NCBI RefSeq assembly: GCF_002760665.1 | Contig: NZ_PDOB01000017.1 | Coordinates: 31,734-95,733 of the forward strand | Reading direction: 5' to 3' | DNA length: 64,000 nucleotides | From: Massilia psychrophila | GTDB taxonomy: Bacteria > Pseudomonadota > Gammaproteobacteria > Burkholderiales > Burkholderiaceae_D | Shown: one piece after another, positions 54,801 to 62,729 of the stretch | Layout of the letters: every line of letters begins with the position of its first letter | Position numbering within the stretch: position 1 is the stretch's first letter | Notes under the pieces: model-generated | What the model saw: the letters and a program-made list of their open reading frames with translations, nothing else | Databases searched by the model: none | What the model was told of the DNA's origin: nothing | Program-made: the position numbers and the translations under genes

Positions 54801-55002
54801 CGAACTCCGCCCGCCGGCTGTTTTCGATCTGCTGTTCGACCACGTGCCAGGCGCCAAAAGTTGCCGCCAGCGACAGCAGGAACACCGCGATCGCCAGCAT
54901 TTCAGGCGTGCGCAATGTTGACGTCATCCATTGCCAACGGGAAAAAGTCGAAGCGGAAGCATCGGCCGGTTCAGGCAAGGCACCAGGGTTTGTCATCAGC
55001 AT
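51892..55002 (-). CDS. CHASE-PAS-PAS hybrid histidine kinase
   Basis: Protein of 1036 residues. A membrane helix near 35-55 (MLAIAVFLLSLAATFGAWHV) leads to a periplasmic CHASE domain (about 90-310, with FPGIQGLALVELVLPAGLAA), then a second helix (GGSVASGMLAFLVWALGTG). Two PAS domains follow; the first ends in a PAC motif (RSKDGGYRWILGRGMAV), the second holds HITHWNASAERMFGWRR. HisKA has the GGIAHDFNNVLQ box, the HATPase DTGCGMTEDVMEHAFEPFFT and GTGLGLSMAYGFVKQ, and the receiver LLFTDVVMPG. The start may be ATG 55002 or 54996. The ligand is unknown. The stop lies 23 bases from the convergent glf stop. Confidence 0.85.
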   Translation of the reverse strand: MLMTNPGALPEPADASASTFSRWQWMTSTLRTPEMLAIAVFLLSLAATFGAWHVVEQQIENSRRAEFEFQTRQTVRRIEQRMSTYEQVERDTQAFMLGSMDAKRADFRLFVQSIRLEERFPGIQGLALVELVLPAGLAAHLAAIRGDGAPGYDIRPAGGRPIYSSITHIEPFTGLNLRAPGYDMLTEPTRRAAMERARDSGQAAASGKVRLIQENGRNVQSGFVMYLPIYRRAMPTATIEERRAHLVGWVGAPFRMDDLMTGLNGERSAEVSLSIYDGGQRSDASQLYRSGVADSQPPGFLPSYRTIRTLTIAGAPWTLDIGSTARWESRLDDNRPRWIAAGGSVASGMLAFLVWALGTGQRRAVGLARQMTRQLSDIEYRWNYALEGAGDGVWDWDRGTGNILYSRQWKAMLGFSEDELSNTEQTWRDLIHPDDVQRVMARLNAYLDSTTQSYVSEYRMRSKDGGYRWILGRGMAVTRDASGRPLRTIGTHADITRVKENENAMRVVNAQLAHEQHRFDVILQHSHDAFVAVGSDGHITHWNASAERMFGWRRLDAIGSPMAELIVPAEFRARHAVWFQRFVQRGRGLVSHNVIEVTAMHRSGRCFPAELAVAGFPEGALFAVSSFIRDISDRKAAERSAQERLLALEEARQALQHAQKLEAVGKLTGGIAHDFNNVLQIISGNVQLLQHYPPTDATLQQRLRSIGSAVARGSKLSSQLLAFARRQPLQPVAINPLRTLRDRDDLLQRALGEAIGIEYRYDEALWNVFVDAGQFENVVMNLAINARDAMAGVGGAFSLEFRNRLISVEHARIDDIVPGEYVLLSLSDTGCGMTEDVMEHAFEPFFTTKPVGQGTGLGLSMAYGFVKQSGGHIALRSKPGEGTAIDILLPRSHATELPALAAPGIDVTGGEETILVVEDDDEVRLTAVGTLRELGYRVIDAADGAAGLAILERGDQIDLLFTDVVMPGPVSSTQLAAHARRLLPGVAVLFTSGYTRDALAVGGRIDGSVQLLSKPYQQAQLAQRLRDILGARANVL

Positions 55003-55569
55003 GTTTTACGGAAGTCGTTGCGCTATAAAAATAATATTGCCCGGGTCGGCAAGTGACGCCACCACATTGCGATGGCATGAGCCTGGTTGAACGCATCGCC
55101 ATTCTAACCTGCGGCCGCGCGACCGTCGCGGCGGGTGCGAACGCCGCTGTTGCAAGCGGTCTCATGTTGCATTTGACGACCCAAATCATAGCACTGACCG
55201 TTTCAACAGGTTCATCAACCAGCCAATCAATCAATCAGGCTTGCGCGGACGGATATCCGGACTCATCCATTGACCTGAACATTGACGCCGCAACAACATT
55301 CTTACTACATAAAAATCCATATTGAACATATCAAACCAGCGCCGCTGGTGACTATACCGGGCCGATGCTGCACGTCTTTTTTGGGAGAACTGTTATGCCA
55401 CGCGATGATGACGGCGTACCGATCCGATGCGAGGTGCTGGAAGCGCGCGGGCAGCGTCACATCGACACCATCGTGCTGCCGTGTCCGAAAAGATCGACCT
55501 GCAGCACCGTCGCCGCCTGGCGTGACAGCTACACCTTGGCGGCGCCAGGCGCGCGGCCGGGTTATCACA
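55003..55569. other. Intergenic stretch with debris
   Basis: No intact gene. Around 55395-55480 one frame reads VPIRCEVLEARGQRHIDTIV, which looks protein-like and may belong to the same decayed exporter locus as the next feature. Confidence 0.3.
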
Positions 55570-55893
55570 CGCCTGCCCGCGCACCTGAACCTGCACTGGT
55601 TCGGCAACATCAATCAGATGATCGCTGCCGTGTCCGGCGCTCTGGCGCTCTGGCTCGGCATCGGCATGGTGCTCGATGGCGTGTTCACGGTCGGCATGCT
55701 GATCGCGTTCACTGCCTACAGCGGCCAGTTCGGCGCGCGCGAGCCGGGCGAATCGGTGGCCGTTACCGGCCCTTGCGGCTGCGGCAAGACCGCGCCATGC
55801 TTGCCGCGATGATGCAGGACGACGTGCTGCTGGCCGGCTCGATGGCCGAGAACATCAGCTTTTTCAACCACCCGCCCTATTATTGTCAGGGAA
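55570..55893 (+). pseudogene. ABC exporter (bacteriocin-type) remnant
   Basis: One frame gives a transmembrane segment NLHWFGNINQMIAAVSGALA, continuing LDGVFTVGMLIAFTAYSGQF, typical of peptidase-containing (CvaB-like) ABC exporters. It jumps directly to GESVAVTGPCGCGKT, a Walker A. A frame change then gives AAMMQDDVLLAGSMAENISF, the Q-loop region. The rest of the membrane domain and the ATPase beyond this are missing. Deletions and a frameshift make it non-functional. Confidence 0.65.
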
Positions 55894-55920
55894 TAATCTC
55901 AGCAAGCCGGCGCTGCGCAG

Positions 55921-56673
55921 CTATGCCGGACCGGTCTGGTTGAAATAGGCGCCGATCGCGTCGGCATCGCCGATCAGTTTTCCGCCAATAAAAACTTGCG
56001 GCCAGGTCGATTGACCGGACACGGCGCGCAGTACGCTCGCGTTGATCTTGTGGTCCTGGATTATTTCAGTGTACACGCACCCCTCGCGCTCGAGAGTGGC
56101 TTTGGCGCGGGCGCAATGCGGGCATCCCGGCTTGGCGAACACGACCACCGGCTCGGGAATGTCGGCGTTCGCATTGATGTAGTTGAGCATCGTTTCGGCG
56201 TCCGACACTTCCAACGGATCGCCTTCCTTGTCCGGCTCGACGAACGCTTTCTGGATGACGCCGTCCTTGACCAGCAGCGAATAGCGCCAGGAACGCATGC
56301 CCAAGCCGAGGTCGCGCTTGTCCACCAACATCCCCATGGCCTTGCTGAAGTCGCCATTGCCGTCGGGGATGAAGCTGATATTCCCGGCATCCTGGCCGGC
56401 TTGCCATTCATTCATGACAAACGCATCATTGACGGAGATGCAGACGATGTCATCGACGCCGTTTTTCTTGAACACCGGCGCCAGCTCGTTATAGCGCGGC
56501 ATGTGACTCGAGGAGCAAGTCGGGGTGTAGGCGCCTGGGAGCGAAAACAGCACCACGTTTTTTCCTTTGAAAAGCTCATCCGTGCTGACGTCTTTCCACT
56601 GGTTGCCGGGCCTGGCCTTGAAGACGACCTGCGGTACCGGTTTGCCTTCAAGCGTTTCTGGAGTCGGGAGCAT
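55921..56673 (-). CDS. Peroxiredoxin 5-glutaredoxin fusion
   Basis: Protein of 250 residues. Residues 1-165 are a Prx5-type peroxiredoxin, with the peroxidatic Cys in SLPGAYTPTCSSSHMP and the arginine-containing GMRSWRYSLLV. Residues 175-250 are a glutaredoxin with active site KPGCPHCARAK and the glutathione site STWPQVFIGGKLIG. Such fusions, as in Haemophilus, reduce peroxides using glutathione directly. AAGGAA lies six bases upstream of ATG 56673; an upstream in-frame ATG at 56706 is less likely. It should be cytoplasmic. No oxyR gene is adjacent. Confidence 0.92.
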   Translation of the reverse strand: MLPTPETLEGKPVPQVVFKARPGNQWKDVSTDELFKGKNVVLFSLPGAYTPTCSSSHMPRYNELAPVFKKNGVDDIVCISVNDAFVMNEWQAGQDAGNISFIPDGNGDFSKAMGMLVDKRDLGLGMRSWRYSLLVKDGVIQKAFVEPDKEGDPLEVSDAETMLNYINANADIPEPVVVFAKPGCPHCARAKATLEREGCVYTEIIQDHKINASVLRAVSGQSTWPQVFIGGKLIGDADAIGAYFNQTGPA

Positions 56674-56687
56674 GGAGGTTCCTTTCA

Positions 56688-57002
56688 ATGGCTGAGCAAT
56701 ATGCAACGGGCTTCCTGGCCTTCGCGACTTTCTTGGTTATTATGCTCTCGTACGTCGCCGCGCACGGTTGCGCACGTACGCGCTGCGCGCAGTTTCAGAA
56801 TCATCTCGCCGAACAGCGTGTTGACCCCGGCGAACCGCATGCAGTTGAATCTGCCCGGATCGTACTGGCGGAAAGCGTATTCAACAGCGGCGACGAAGTG
56901 TTCGCCGTCCTCGACGGGGTCGTCGACATGCATTACCGCGTGGCGCGGCGCGCATCCTCGCGGTCGAACAGGAAGGCAGTGTCTAGCCTGAATTTTGCAT
57001 AA
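56688..57002 (+). CDS. Doubtful small ORF with N-terminal hydrophobic helix
   Basis: Frame of 104 codons divergent from the peroxiredoxin gene. It opens MAEQYATGFLAFATFLVIML, one possible membrane helix, and later has SVFNSGDEVFAVLDGVVDMH, faintly like a cyclic-nucleotide-binding fold. No clear ribosome site, and the helix part overlaps the likely peroxiredoxin promoter. It could be a remnant of a Crp-type gene. Confidence 0.25.
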   Translation: MAEQYATGFLAFATFLVIMLSYVAAHGCARTRCAQFQNHLAEQRVDPGEPHAVESARIVLAESVFNSGDEVFAVLDGVVDMHYRVARRASSRSNRKAVSSLNFA

Positions 57003-57063
57003 AGAGGGAGCGAGCAAGAATGGCGTAAGTGATTGAATAAATGTAATTTATCCCTAAGCCACA

Positions 57064-57399
57064 TTGACCAACACGAATGCCACCTTGCCCAACATGCGTT
57101 CTCCCCCCGAGCAGCTCGGTTTTGCATCCATTCCGACCGTAGCGTCCGCGCCGATTTCGCCGGCGGCGGTGTGTCGTCCGATCTCGGCCCGGTTCTGCTG
57201 CGGTAAAGAGGCCGGGAACGACTCGAACAACTTGCGCCACGACCCGATGTTCAAGCTTGGCGCGGCCCGCTTACCGTTCGACGATGGCGCTGCGCTGGCA
57301 TCGTCGGCGACCGTCTTGCGCGTCGAACATGCGGCGAGCCGCCAGCAGATCTATCGTGTCAGCGCGGCCCTCGACTGGAGCCGCATCGGCAGTTTGTGA
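57064..57399 (+). CDS. Doubtful ORF, possible C-terminal remnant
   Basis: Frame of 111 codons. The second half (FKLGAARLPFDDGAALASSA, then SRQQIYRVSAALDWSRIGSL) reads like real protein; the first half is Pro/Ala/Cys-rich and does not. No ribosome site and no family recognised. It may be the tail of a deleted gene. Confidence 0.25.
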   Translation: MTNTNATLPNMRSPPEQLGFASIPTVASAPISPAAVCRPISARFCCGKEAGNDSNNLRHDPMFKLGAARLPFDDGAALASSATVLRVEHAASRQQIYRVSAALDWSRIGSL

Positions 57400-57456
57400 A
57401 ACATTCAGGCTCGAAGGACAACCGATGGCCTGAAGGCAGTTCCGGGACGCACGAAG

Positions 57457-57780
57457 TCAGATCGCCGTGACATCGTAATCGCGCTCGACGCGGCAGATGC
57501 GGGTTGTATAGGCGGCGTACCAGGCTTTGAGGCCAAGTTGCTGGGCGATGAGGTGCGAGGCCGGCACCTTCCACGCCGCAATCGCTGCCAGGCTTGCCCA
57601 GTAGGACACCGTGATGCCGACTTCCTCGCGCGCCGTCTCCATGCCAAGAAAGCCCGGCTGCCGGGCTGCGCTTGCAGCCATGGCTTCGCTCATGGCGCTG
57701 TAGCCGTCGTCACGCGCAGTACGAATCGAAGTAAAAATAACCGCGTAATACGGCGCGGCCGGGGTGGCGGCTATTGGCAT
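57457..57780 (-). CDS. Antibiotic biosynthesis monooxygenase (ABM) domain protein
   Basis: Protein of 107 residues with a dimeric ferredoxin-like ABM fold. YYAVIFTSIRTARDDGYSAM, ARQPGFLGMETAREEVGITV and SYWASLAAIAAWKVPASHLI are the usual blocks. ABM proteins are small cofactor-free oxygenases or haem-binding proteins; the substrate is unknown. AGGGAG lies six bases upstream of ATG 57780. It is adjacent to a truncated LysR gene on the same strand. Confidence 0.8.
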   Translation of the reverse strand: MPIAATPAAPYYAVIFTSIRTARDDGYSAMSEAMAASAARQPGFLGMETAREEVGITVSYWASLAAIAAWKVPASHLIAQQLGLKAWYAAYTTRICRVERDYDVTAI

Positions 57781-57850
57781 TTTCTGCTCCCTGAAACAGC
57801 TGCGCTGGCCGCCGTTTGGTGATCGGCGATTTGAAAAAACAGGTGTACGC

Positions 57851-58678
57851 TCATTTCGCGCTTTCTGTTGCGCTCTTGCGCGCGATCTCGATAAAGGCCT
57901 TCACGGCAGGCGCGGCGCGCGCCAGGTCGCGCAAGCCGACCCGGCGCCGGATAGCCGGACGCAGCGCCACCGTCGCCAGTTGCAGATTGGTGCGCGCAAC
58001 GTCGGCCGGCAAAGCCGGTTCCGGCATGATCGAAATGCCCCCGCCCGACTCGACCATGCCGAGAATCGTCAGCACCTGCGTCATGCGGTAACGCACTTGC
58101 GGCGCCAGCCCGTGTGCGGCGAACACCGGCAGCACCAGCGGCCAGGCGCACTGCTCGGAGAGGTTCAGGGGCTCGCCGGCCAGGTCGGCCGGCGTCACAA
58201 AAGCGCGCCTGGCCAACGGGTGGCAGTGCGGCAGGACCGCCACCATCTCGTCCTCGGCCAGCGGCACGGTATTGAAAGCGTTATCCGGCAACAAGACAAA
58301 GCCGATGTCGATCCGTCGCTCCAAAATCCACTGGCGTACTTCCTGGTCCGGCGCTTCGTCGATTTGCACCGCGATGCCAGGATAGCGGGAGCGAAAGGCC
58401 TCGAGGATGGCCGGCAGCCGCTTTAACGATGAGGTGGGGCCGAACGACCCGACCCGCACCAGACCCTCGCTCAGGCCGCGCGCGGCCGATGCTTCCTGCG
58501 TCATCGCATCAAGCAGGCCGAGGATCTCGCGTGTGCGCGTGAGCAGCCGATTGCCGACCTCGGTTAGCGCCGCCGCCGCGTGCTGGCGCGACACCAGTTC
58601 GACGTCAAGTTCATTTTCCAGCGACTTGATGGCGTGCGACACGGCGGACTGGCTGATGCCGAGCCGCTGGCGGCGGCG
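57851..58678 (-). pseudogene. LysR family regulator, 5'-truncated
   Basis: The frame carries most of a LysR regulator: the second half of the DNA-binding domain (LGISQSAVSHAIKSLENELD), the linker helix, and the effector domain (RVGSFGPTSSLKRLPAILEA, GFVLLPDNAFNTVPLAEDEM, LGMVESGGGISIMPEPALP). The first 25 or so residues with the start codon and first helix are missing; beyond 58680 the sequence is the EamA gene on the other strand. Without the start and first helix it cannot be a normal regulator. Confidence 0.75.
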
Positions 58679-59227
58679 GCCATGATGCGCGAGCGGCTGA
58701 GTGGGCGCAAATGGTTCGGCATCGCGCTTGCATTCGTCGGCGCGGTGATCGTCATCACGCGCGGCGACTTCGCCGGCACTGTGCATGATTTCAAGAGCTC
58801 GCTCGGCGCCGGCGAGTTGTTGATGCTGGCCAGCGCGTGCAGCTGGGCTGCCTACACACAGATCGGGCGCCACGCGCTTACCGAGCTGTCGCCTATCGCG
58901 GCCACGACCTATGCGGCTTTGTGGGGCTGGTTCTTCCTCGCGGTCGGCGCCGCCGGGCAGATCAATCAGGTCGACTGGAACACTGTCGGCTGGACCAGCT
59001 GGGCCGCGGTCGGCTACCTCGGCGCCATCGGCACGGTGATCGGCTTCGTCTGGTATTACGAAGGCGTAAAAGCCCTGGGACCGTCGCGCGCGGCGGTCTT
59101 CAACAACCTCGTGCCGACGTTCGGCGTCGGCTTCGGCGCGCCGCTGCTGCTGGGCGAGCCGGTGCTGGTATCGATGGTGGTCGGCGGCGTGGTCACGGTG
59201 GCCGGCGTCATGCTCGCCAGCCGCTGA
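58679..59227 (+). pseudogene. EamA/DMT transporter, 5'-truncated
   Basis: The piece begins at the end of the first EamA repeat (MMRERLSGRKWFGIALAFVG, then AVIVITRGD). The second repeat is complete (LLMLASACSWAAYTQIGRHA; VGYLGAIGTVIGFVWYYEGV; AAVFNNLVPTFGVGFGAPLL). Normal DMT transporters have about ten helices; here only about six remain. It joins head to head with the truncated LysR gene, so one deletion removed both starts and the shared promoter. Confidence 0.75.
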
Positions 59228-59271
59228 CACGCAGTACAATAATCGTCCGGCCTTAACCACGGAGTTCATGT

Positions 59272-59775
59272 ATGTCGTCCCTGCCCGCTCCCACCGCAAC
59301 GTCATTGCCGAAGTTACCGGCATTGCTGACGGTTTGGCGTTATGTCTATGCGAGCACGGGCATCATCAGCGGCATGGTTGCCGGCGCCGTGCTGGCCTGG
59401 ATGTGCGCCAAACTGGGGGCGGCGAGCATGATCTTGTATGCCTTCGCGCTGCTGCCCACGCTGGCTTTGGGCGCAGTTGGTTTCCTTTACGCCGGAAAAA
59501 AATATTCAAACTACCAAGCCGAACTGCATGCCGACCAAGGCGTGGTCCTGTACGACGGGGTTTGGTGGCGCACCGAAGCATGGGTTCCGATTGCGCGCCT
59601 GCAGCACATCGATGTGAGCCAGGGTCCGCTCGACCGGCGCTGGGGTATGGCGACGCTCACGCTGCAAACCGCCGGCACCCACGACCACGCGACCCGCATC
59701 GCCGGCTTGCCGGTCGCGCGGGCGCACGCCTTGCGCGCGGCGCTGCTGCCGCAATCGCGGGCGCAGCATGAGTGA
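59272..59775 (+). CDS. PH domain (YdbS-like) membrane protein
   Basis: Protein of 167 residues. Two helices (GIISGMVAGAVLAWMCAKLG and MILYAFALLPTLALGAVGFL) precede a bacterial PH domain: AELHADQGVVLYDGVWWRTE, AWVPIARLQHIDVSQGPLDR and GMATLTLQTAGTHDHATRIA. This is the YdbS/bPH2 family. Its four-base-plus overlap with the next gene (ATGAGTGA at 59768-59775) mirrors the ydbS-ydbT pair of other bacteria. Role unknown; membrane location certain by sequence. Confidence 0.85.
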   Translation: MSSLPAPTATSLPKLPALLTVWRYVYASTGIISGMVAGAVLAWMCAKLGAASMILYAFALLPTLALGAVGFLYAGKKYSNYQAELHADQGVVLYDGVWWRTEAWVPIARLQHIDVSQGPLDRRWGMATLTLQTAGTHDHATRIAGLPVARAHALRAALLPQSRAQHE

Positions 59776-61294
59776 GCAGCGCAAGCATCTGCATCCGCTG
59801 TCGTCGATATTCCTGCTCGGCAGCGCGCTCAGGCAAATCGCCTTGCCGCTCGGCGCCATGCTGTTCTTTGGCCGCGACGCCAACAATTGGGAGGCATGGG
59901 CCGCCCTGCCGGTGCTGGGCGTCGGCGCCTGGACGGTGCTGCGCGCGCGCTTCTTCCACTACGAGGTGGGCGAGTCTGAATTGCTGGTGCGCGAAGGCGT
60001 GATCGATCGCGCGCAAAAGCATATTCCATTTACCCGCATTCAAGGCGTCAGCCAGCGCCGCATACTGCTGCACCGTCTGCTGGGGGTCACGGAAGTGCGC
60101 ATCGAATCGGCTGCCGGCGGCAAACCGGAAGCGGTGATGAAGGTCTTGAGCCTGCCGGCCGCCGCCGAACTGGAAGCGCTGTTGCGCGACAAGAAATGCG
60201 CCGCGCCCGCGACGCTGTCCGGGCCAACCGCGGCGCCCGCGTCATCCGTTCTGCACGCCCTGCCGGCTTCGGAAATCCTGCGCCTTGGCCTAGTGTCGAA
60301 CCGCGGCATGATCATGGTTGGGGTGGCGTTCGGCCTGGTCATGCAAAACGACACCCTGCGGTTCAATTTCGGCAAGCTCGTGCGCCCGCTGGTGCGTTGG
60401 ACGGGCCGCCTGATGCAGACACAGGTCGAATCCGGCAATGCCTGGATTTTGGCGGCCGGCGCAGCCCTCGGCCTGCTGGGTATGCTACTGCTGTTGCGCC
60501 TGCTGTCGGTGCTGCTGGCCTTCTTCCGCTACCATGGATTTACGCTTGCGCGCGACGGCGAGCGCCTGCTGGCGCAGCAAGGCCTGCTCACCGTCGTGCG
60601 CAACGGCGCGCGCTTGCCGCGCCTGCAGCGCTGGGAGCTGGAAGAGACCTGGTTGCACCGGCGTTTTGGACGTTGCCGCCTGGCGGTTTCGGTAGCCGGC
60701 TCCCGGCACGGGCAAGAACATGCACATGGCGCGTCGCCCGACACCGGCTTCGAGGAACTGGCCCCGATCGCCACGCCCGCCCAAGCCCAGGCCTTGCTGC
60801 GTGTGTGCATTCCGGCGCTCGACTGGGATCGCCTGAACTGGCGGGCACTGCATCCGGCCACTGTCAAGCGGCGCCTGTTCGGCCAGGCGCGCTGGGTAGT
60901 GCCGGCGCTGCTGGCCTGCGCCTTGGCAGACGCTTTTTATGCGTGGCCGCTGCCTTGGCCGGCCCTTGTCGCCATCGCTGCCCTGCTGGCGCTGGCCATG
61001 CTGTGGCATGCGCGTGCCTGGGCGCGCTTTGGCGCTATCGCCGAGACCGGCGACGTGCTTCTGTATCGCAGCGGCGTATGGACGCGACGGACGATCGTGG
61101 TGGTCGGCGCCCGCCTGCAAAATCTGCGGCTCTACAGTTCGCCGCTTGACCGCAGCCTCGGCATCGTGCACCTGCAGGCGGACACCCAGGGTGGCTCACG
61201 CAATCATCGCGCCCTCGACGTTCCCTGCCTGGGCCGCGGCGCGGCCGACACTTTGCGCGCAAGCCTGTGGCAGCGCATCCAGGGCGCCGTGTAA
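59768..61294 (+). CDS. PH domain (YdbT-like) membrane protein
   Basis: Protein of 508 residues. Three bPH2 modules, each with the pattern REGVIDRAQKHIPFTRIQGV (first), QGLLTVVRNGARLPRLQRWE (second) and SGVWTRRTIVVVGARLQNLR (third), are separated by paired helices, including WVVPALLACALADAFYAWPL. It starts eight bases inside the upstream ydbS-like gene, so the two are coupled. The pair is widespread in bacteria; in Bacillus the homologues (YdbS/YdbT) give resistance to antimicrobial compounds. Confidence 0.85.
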   Translation: MSEQRKHLHPLSSIFLLGSALRQIALPLGAMLFFGRDANNWEAWAALPVLGVGAWTVLRARFFHYEVGESELLVREGVIDRAQKHIPFTRIQGVSQRRILLHRLLGVTEVRIESAAGGKPEAVMKVLSLPAAAELEALLRDKKCAAPATLSGPTAAPASSVLHALPASEILRLGLVSNRGMIMVGVAFGLVMQNDTLRFNFGKLVRPLVRWTGRLMQTQVESGNAWILAAGAALGLLGMLLLLRLLSVLLAFFRYHGFTLARDGERLLAQQGLLTVVRNGARLPRLQRWELEETWLHRRFGRCRLAVSVAGSRHGQEHAHGASPDTGFEELAPIATPAQAQALLRVCIPALDWDRLNWRALHPATVKRRLFGQARWVVPALLACALADAFYAWPLPWPALVAIAALLALAMLWHARAWARFGAIAETGDVLLYRSGVWTRRTIVVVGARLQNLRLYSSPLDRSLGIVHLQADTQGGSRNHRALDVPCLGRGAADTLRASLWQRIQGAV

Positions 61295-61498
61295 AGGCGC
61301 CAAGCCGATTCGACATCGGCGCCGCCTGGCCCGGCATTTGCGTACTCGTCGAGAAATAAAAGCGAAGCTTTGGCAAACGGATCCGGATCCGATGCAAGGC
61401 GGTCGTTGCGCCGCAGTGCGAGCACGGCAAGCGGCGGCCAACACAGCAGCGCGCCGGTGATGGCAGCCAACCTGCACATTTATTTTTTGGCGGGCACT

Positions 61499-62500
61499 TT
61501 AGTCGTCAGCCGGGTAGCGCAAGCCGATCTGCACGCGGATGGTGTCGAGCACGCGCATCAGCGCCAGCGTTTCGTCAAGCGGCATGCCCGCGCTTTCAAG
61601 CAGGCCTTCGCGCACGCAGCGCGTGGCCTCGATCGCTTCGTGCACGTAGCCGTTGCCGAGATACGGCGTCGGCACCACCCGCGTCGAGCCGCTTGCCGAC
61701 GTTACCGTCAGCGACGGCGAGCGATGGAAACTGGCGTCCATGCGCACCTGGCCGAGCGCACCCGAGACGGTCAGTTGGTTCGACGTTTTTGCCAGCAGCG
61801 AGCACGAACAGACCGACATGGCGCCGCCGACGTGCAGCAGGTTAAAGCCGGTTTGCGCATCGACGCCGGTCTCGCTCATTTCGGCCAGTGCCGACACTTT
61901 CGTCACCGGCCCCATGATGGCGGCGGCGATCGACAAGGGATAAATGCCCAGGTCCAGCAGCGCGCCGCCGCCGAGCTCGCGGTGATTGACCCGGTGCGCC
62001 GGGTCAACCGGCGCGTAAAAGCCGAAGTCGGCGTGCAGCTGGCGCGGCGCGCCGATTTCGCCAAGGGCGACGATGCGCCGCAGTTGCGCCAGCGCCGGCA
62101 TGTACCGCGTCCACATCGCCTCCATCAGGAACAACTTGTTTTGACGGGCCAGCGCGACCATTTTTTCAGCCTCGCGCAGGTTCATGGCAAACGGCTTTTC
62201 GCACAGGACGGCCTTGCCGCCCTCGAGGGCCATGGTGGCGTTCGCGGCATGGACCGGATGCGGGGTGGCGATGTAGATGATGTCCACTCCCGGCGCGTCG
62301 CACAATTGCTGGTAAGAGCCATACGAAACGGGTGAGCCGAACTGGCGCCCGAACTGCTCCGCGCTGTTGCCACTGCGCGAACCGACCGCAGCCAAGATGG
62401 CGCCAGGCGTGTCCATCAGGGCCGTTGCAAATGCGTGGGCAATATTGCCGGTGCCCAAGATGCCCCACCGAACCGGTTCCATGTTATCGCTTCCAATCAT
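61499..62500 (-). CDS. Gfo/Idh/MocA family oxidoreductase
   Basis: Protein of 333 residues. The N-terminal Rossmann domain has VRWGILGTGNIAHAFATAL, and the catalytic lysine lies in AVLCEKPFAMN. The C-terminal alpha/beta domain contains GGGALLDLGIYPLSIAAAIM. It resembles trans-dihydrodiol/xylose dehydrogenase-like members and should use NAD(P)H on a sugar or polyol. ATG 62500 has AAGGG upstream; ATG 62482 with GGAAG is equally possible. Confidence 0.87.
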   Translation of the reverse strand: MIGSDNMEPVRWGILGTGNIAHAFATALMDTPGAILAAVGSRSGNSAEQFGRQFGSPVSYGSYQQLCDAPGVDIIYIATPHPVHAANATMALEGGKAVLCEKPFAMNLREAEKMVALARQNKLFLMEAMWTRYMPALAQLRRIVALGEIGAPRQLHADFGFYAPVDPAHRVNHRELGGGALLDLGIYPLSIAAAIMGPVTKVSALAEMSETGVDAQTGFNLLHVGGAMSVCSCSLLAKTSNQLTVSGALGQVRMDASFHRSPSLTVTSASGSTRVVPTPYLGNGYVHEAIEATRCVREGLLESAGMPLDETLALMRVLDTIRVQIGLRYPADD

Positions 62501-62729
62501 GCAACCGCCCTTGGTTAAATGTCGATCGCATCGAGCTTACACTGCCAACCGATTCGACCGGCATCGCTTGCCACCGCCGTACAACAAATTTTCGAATAGT
62601 TAACAGCTATCATGCGGTTTGATTTCCTTTTTAGCATTATTGCTGAAATTAGGGATAGATTGGATGGCAGCATAAATTTATTGGAGAAACGGACCCGGCA
62701 TATCGGCCCACTTTATAAGGAGACACTAC

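Noticed and set aside
61204..61479. Minus-strand ORF with a signal-like N terminus
   Set aside because: MCRLAAITGALLCW looks like a signal peptide, but most of the rest overlaps the end of the PH-domain gene, and no ribosome site or family is seen.
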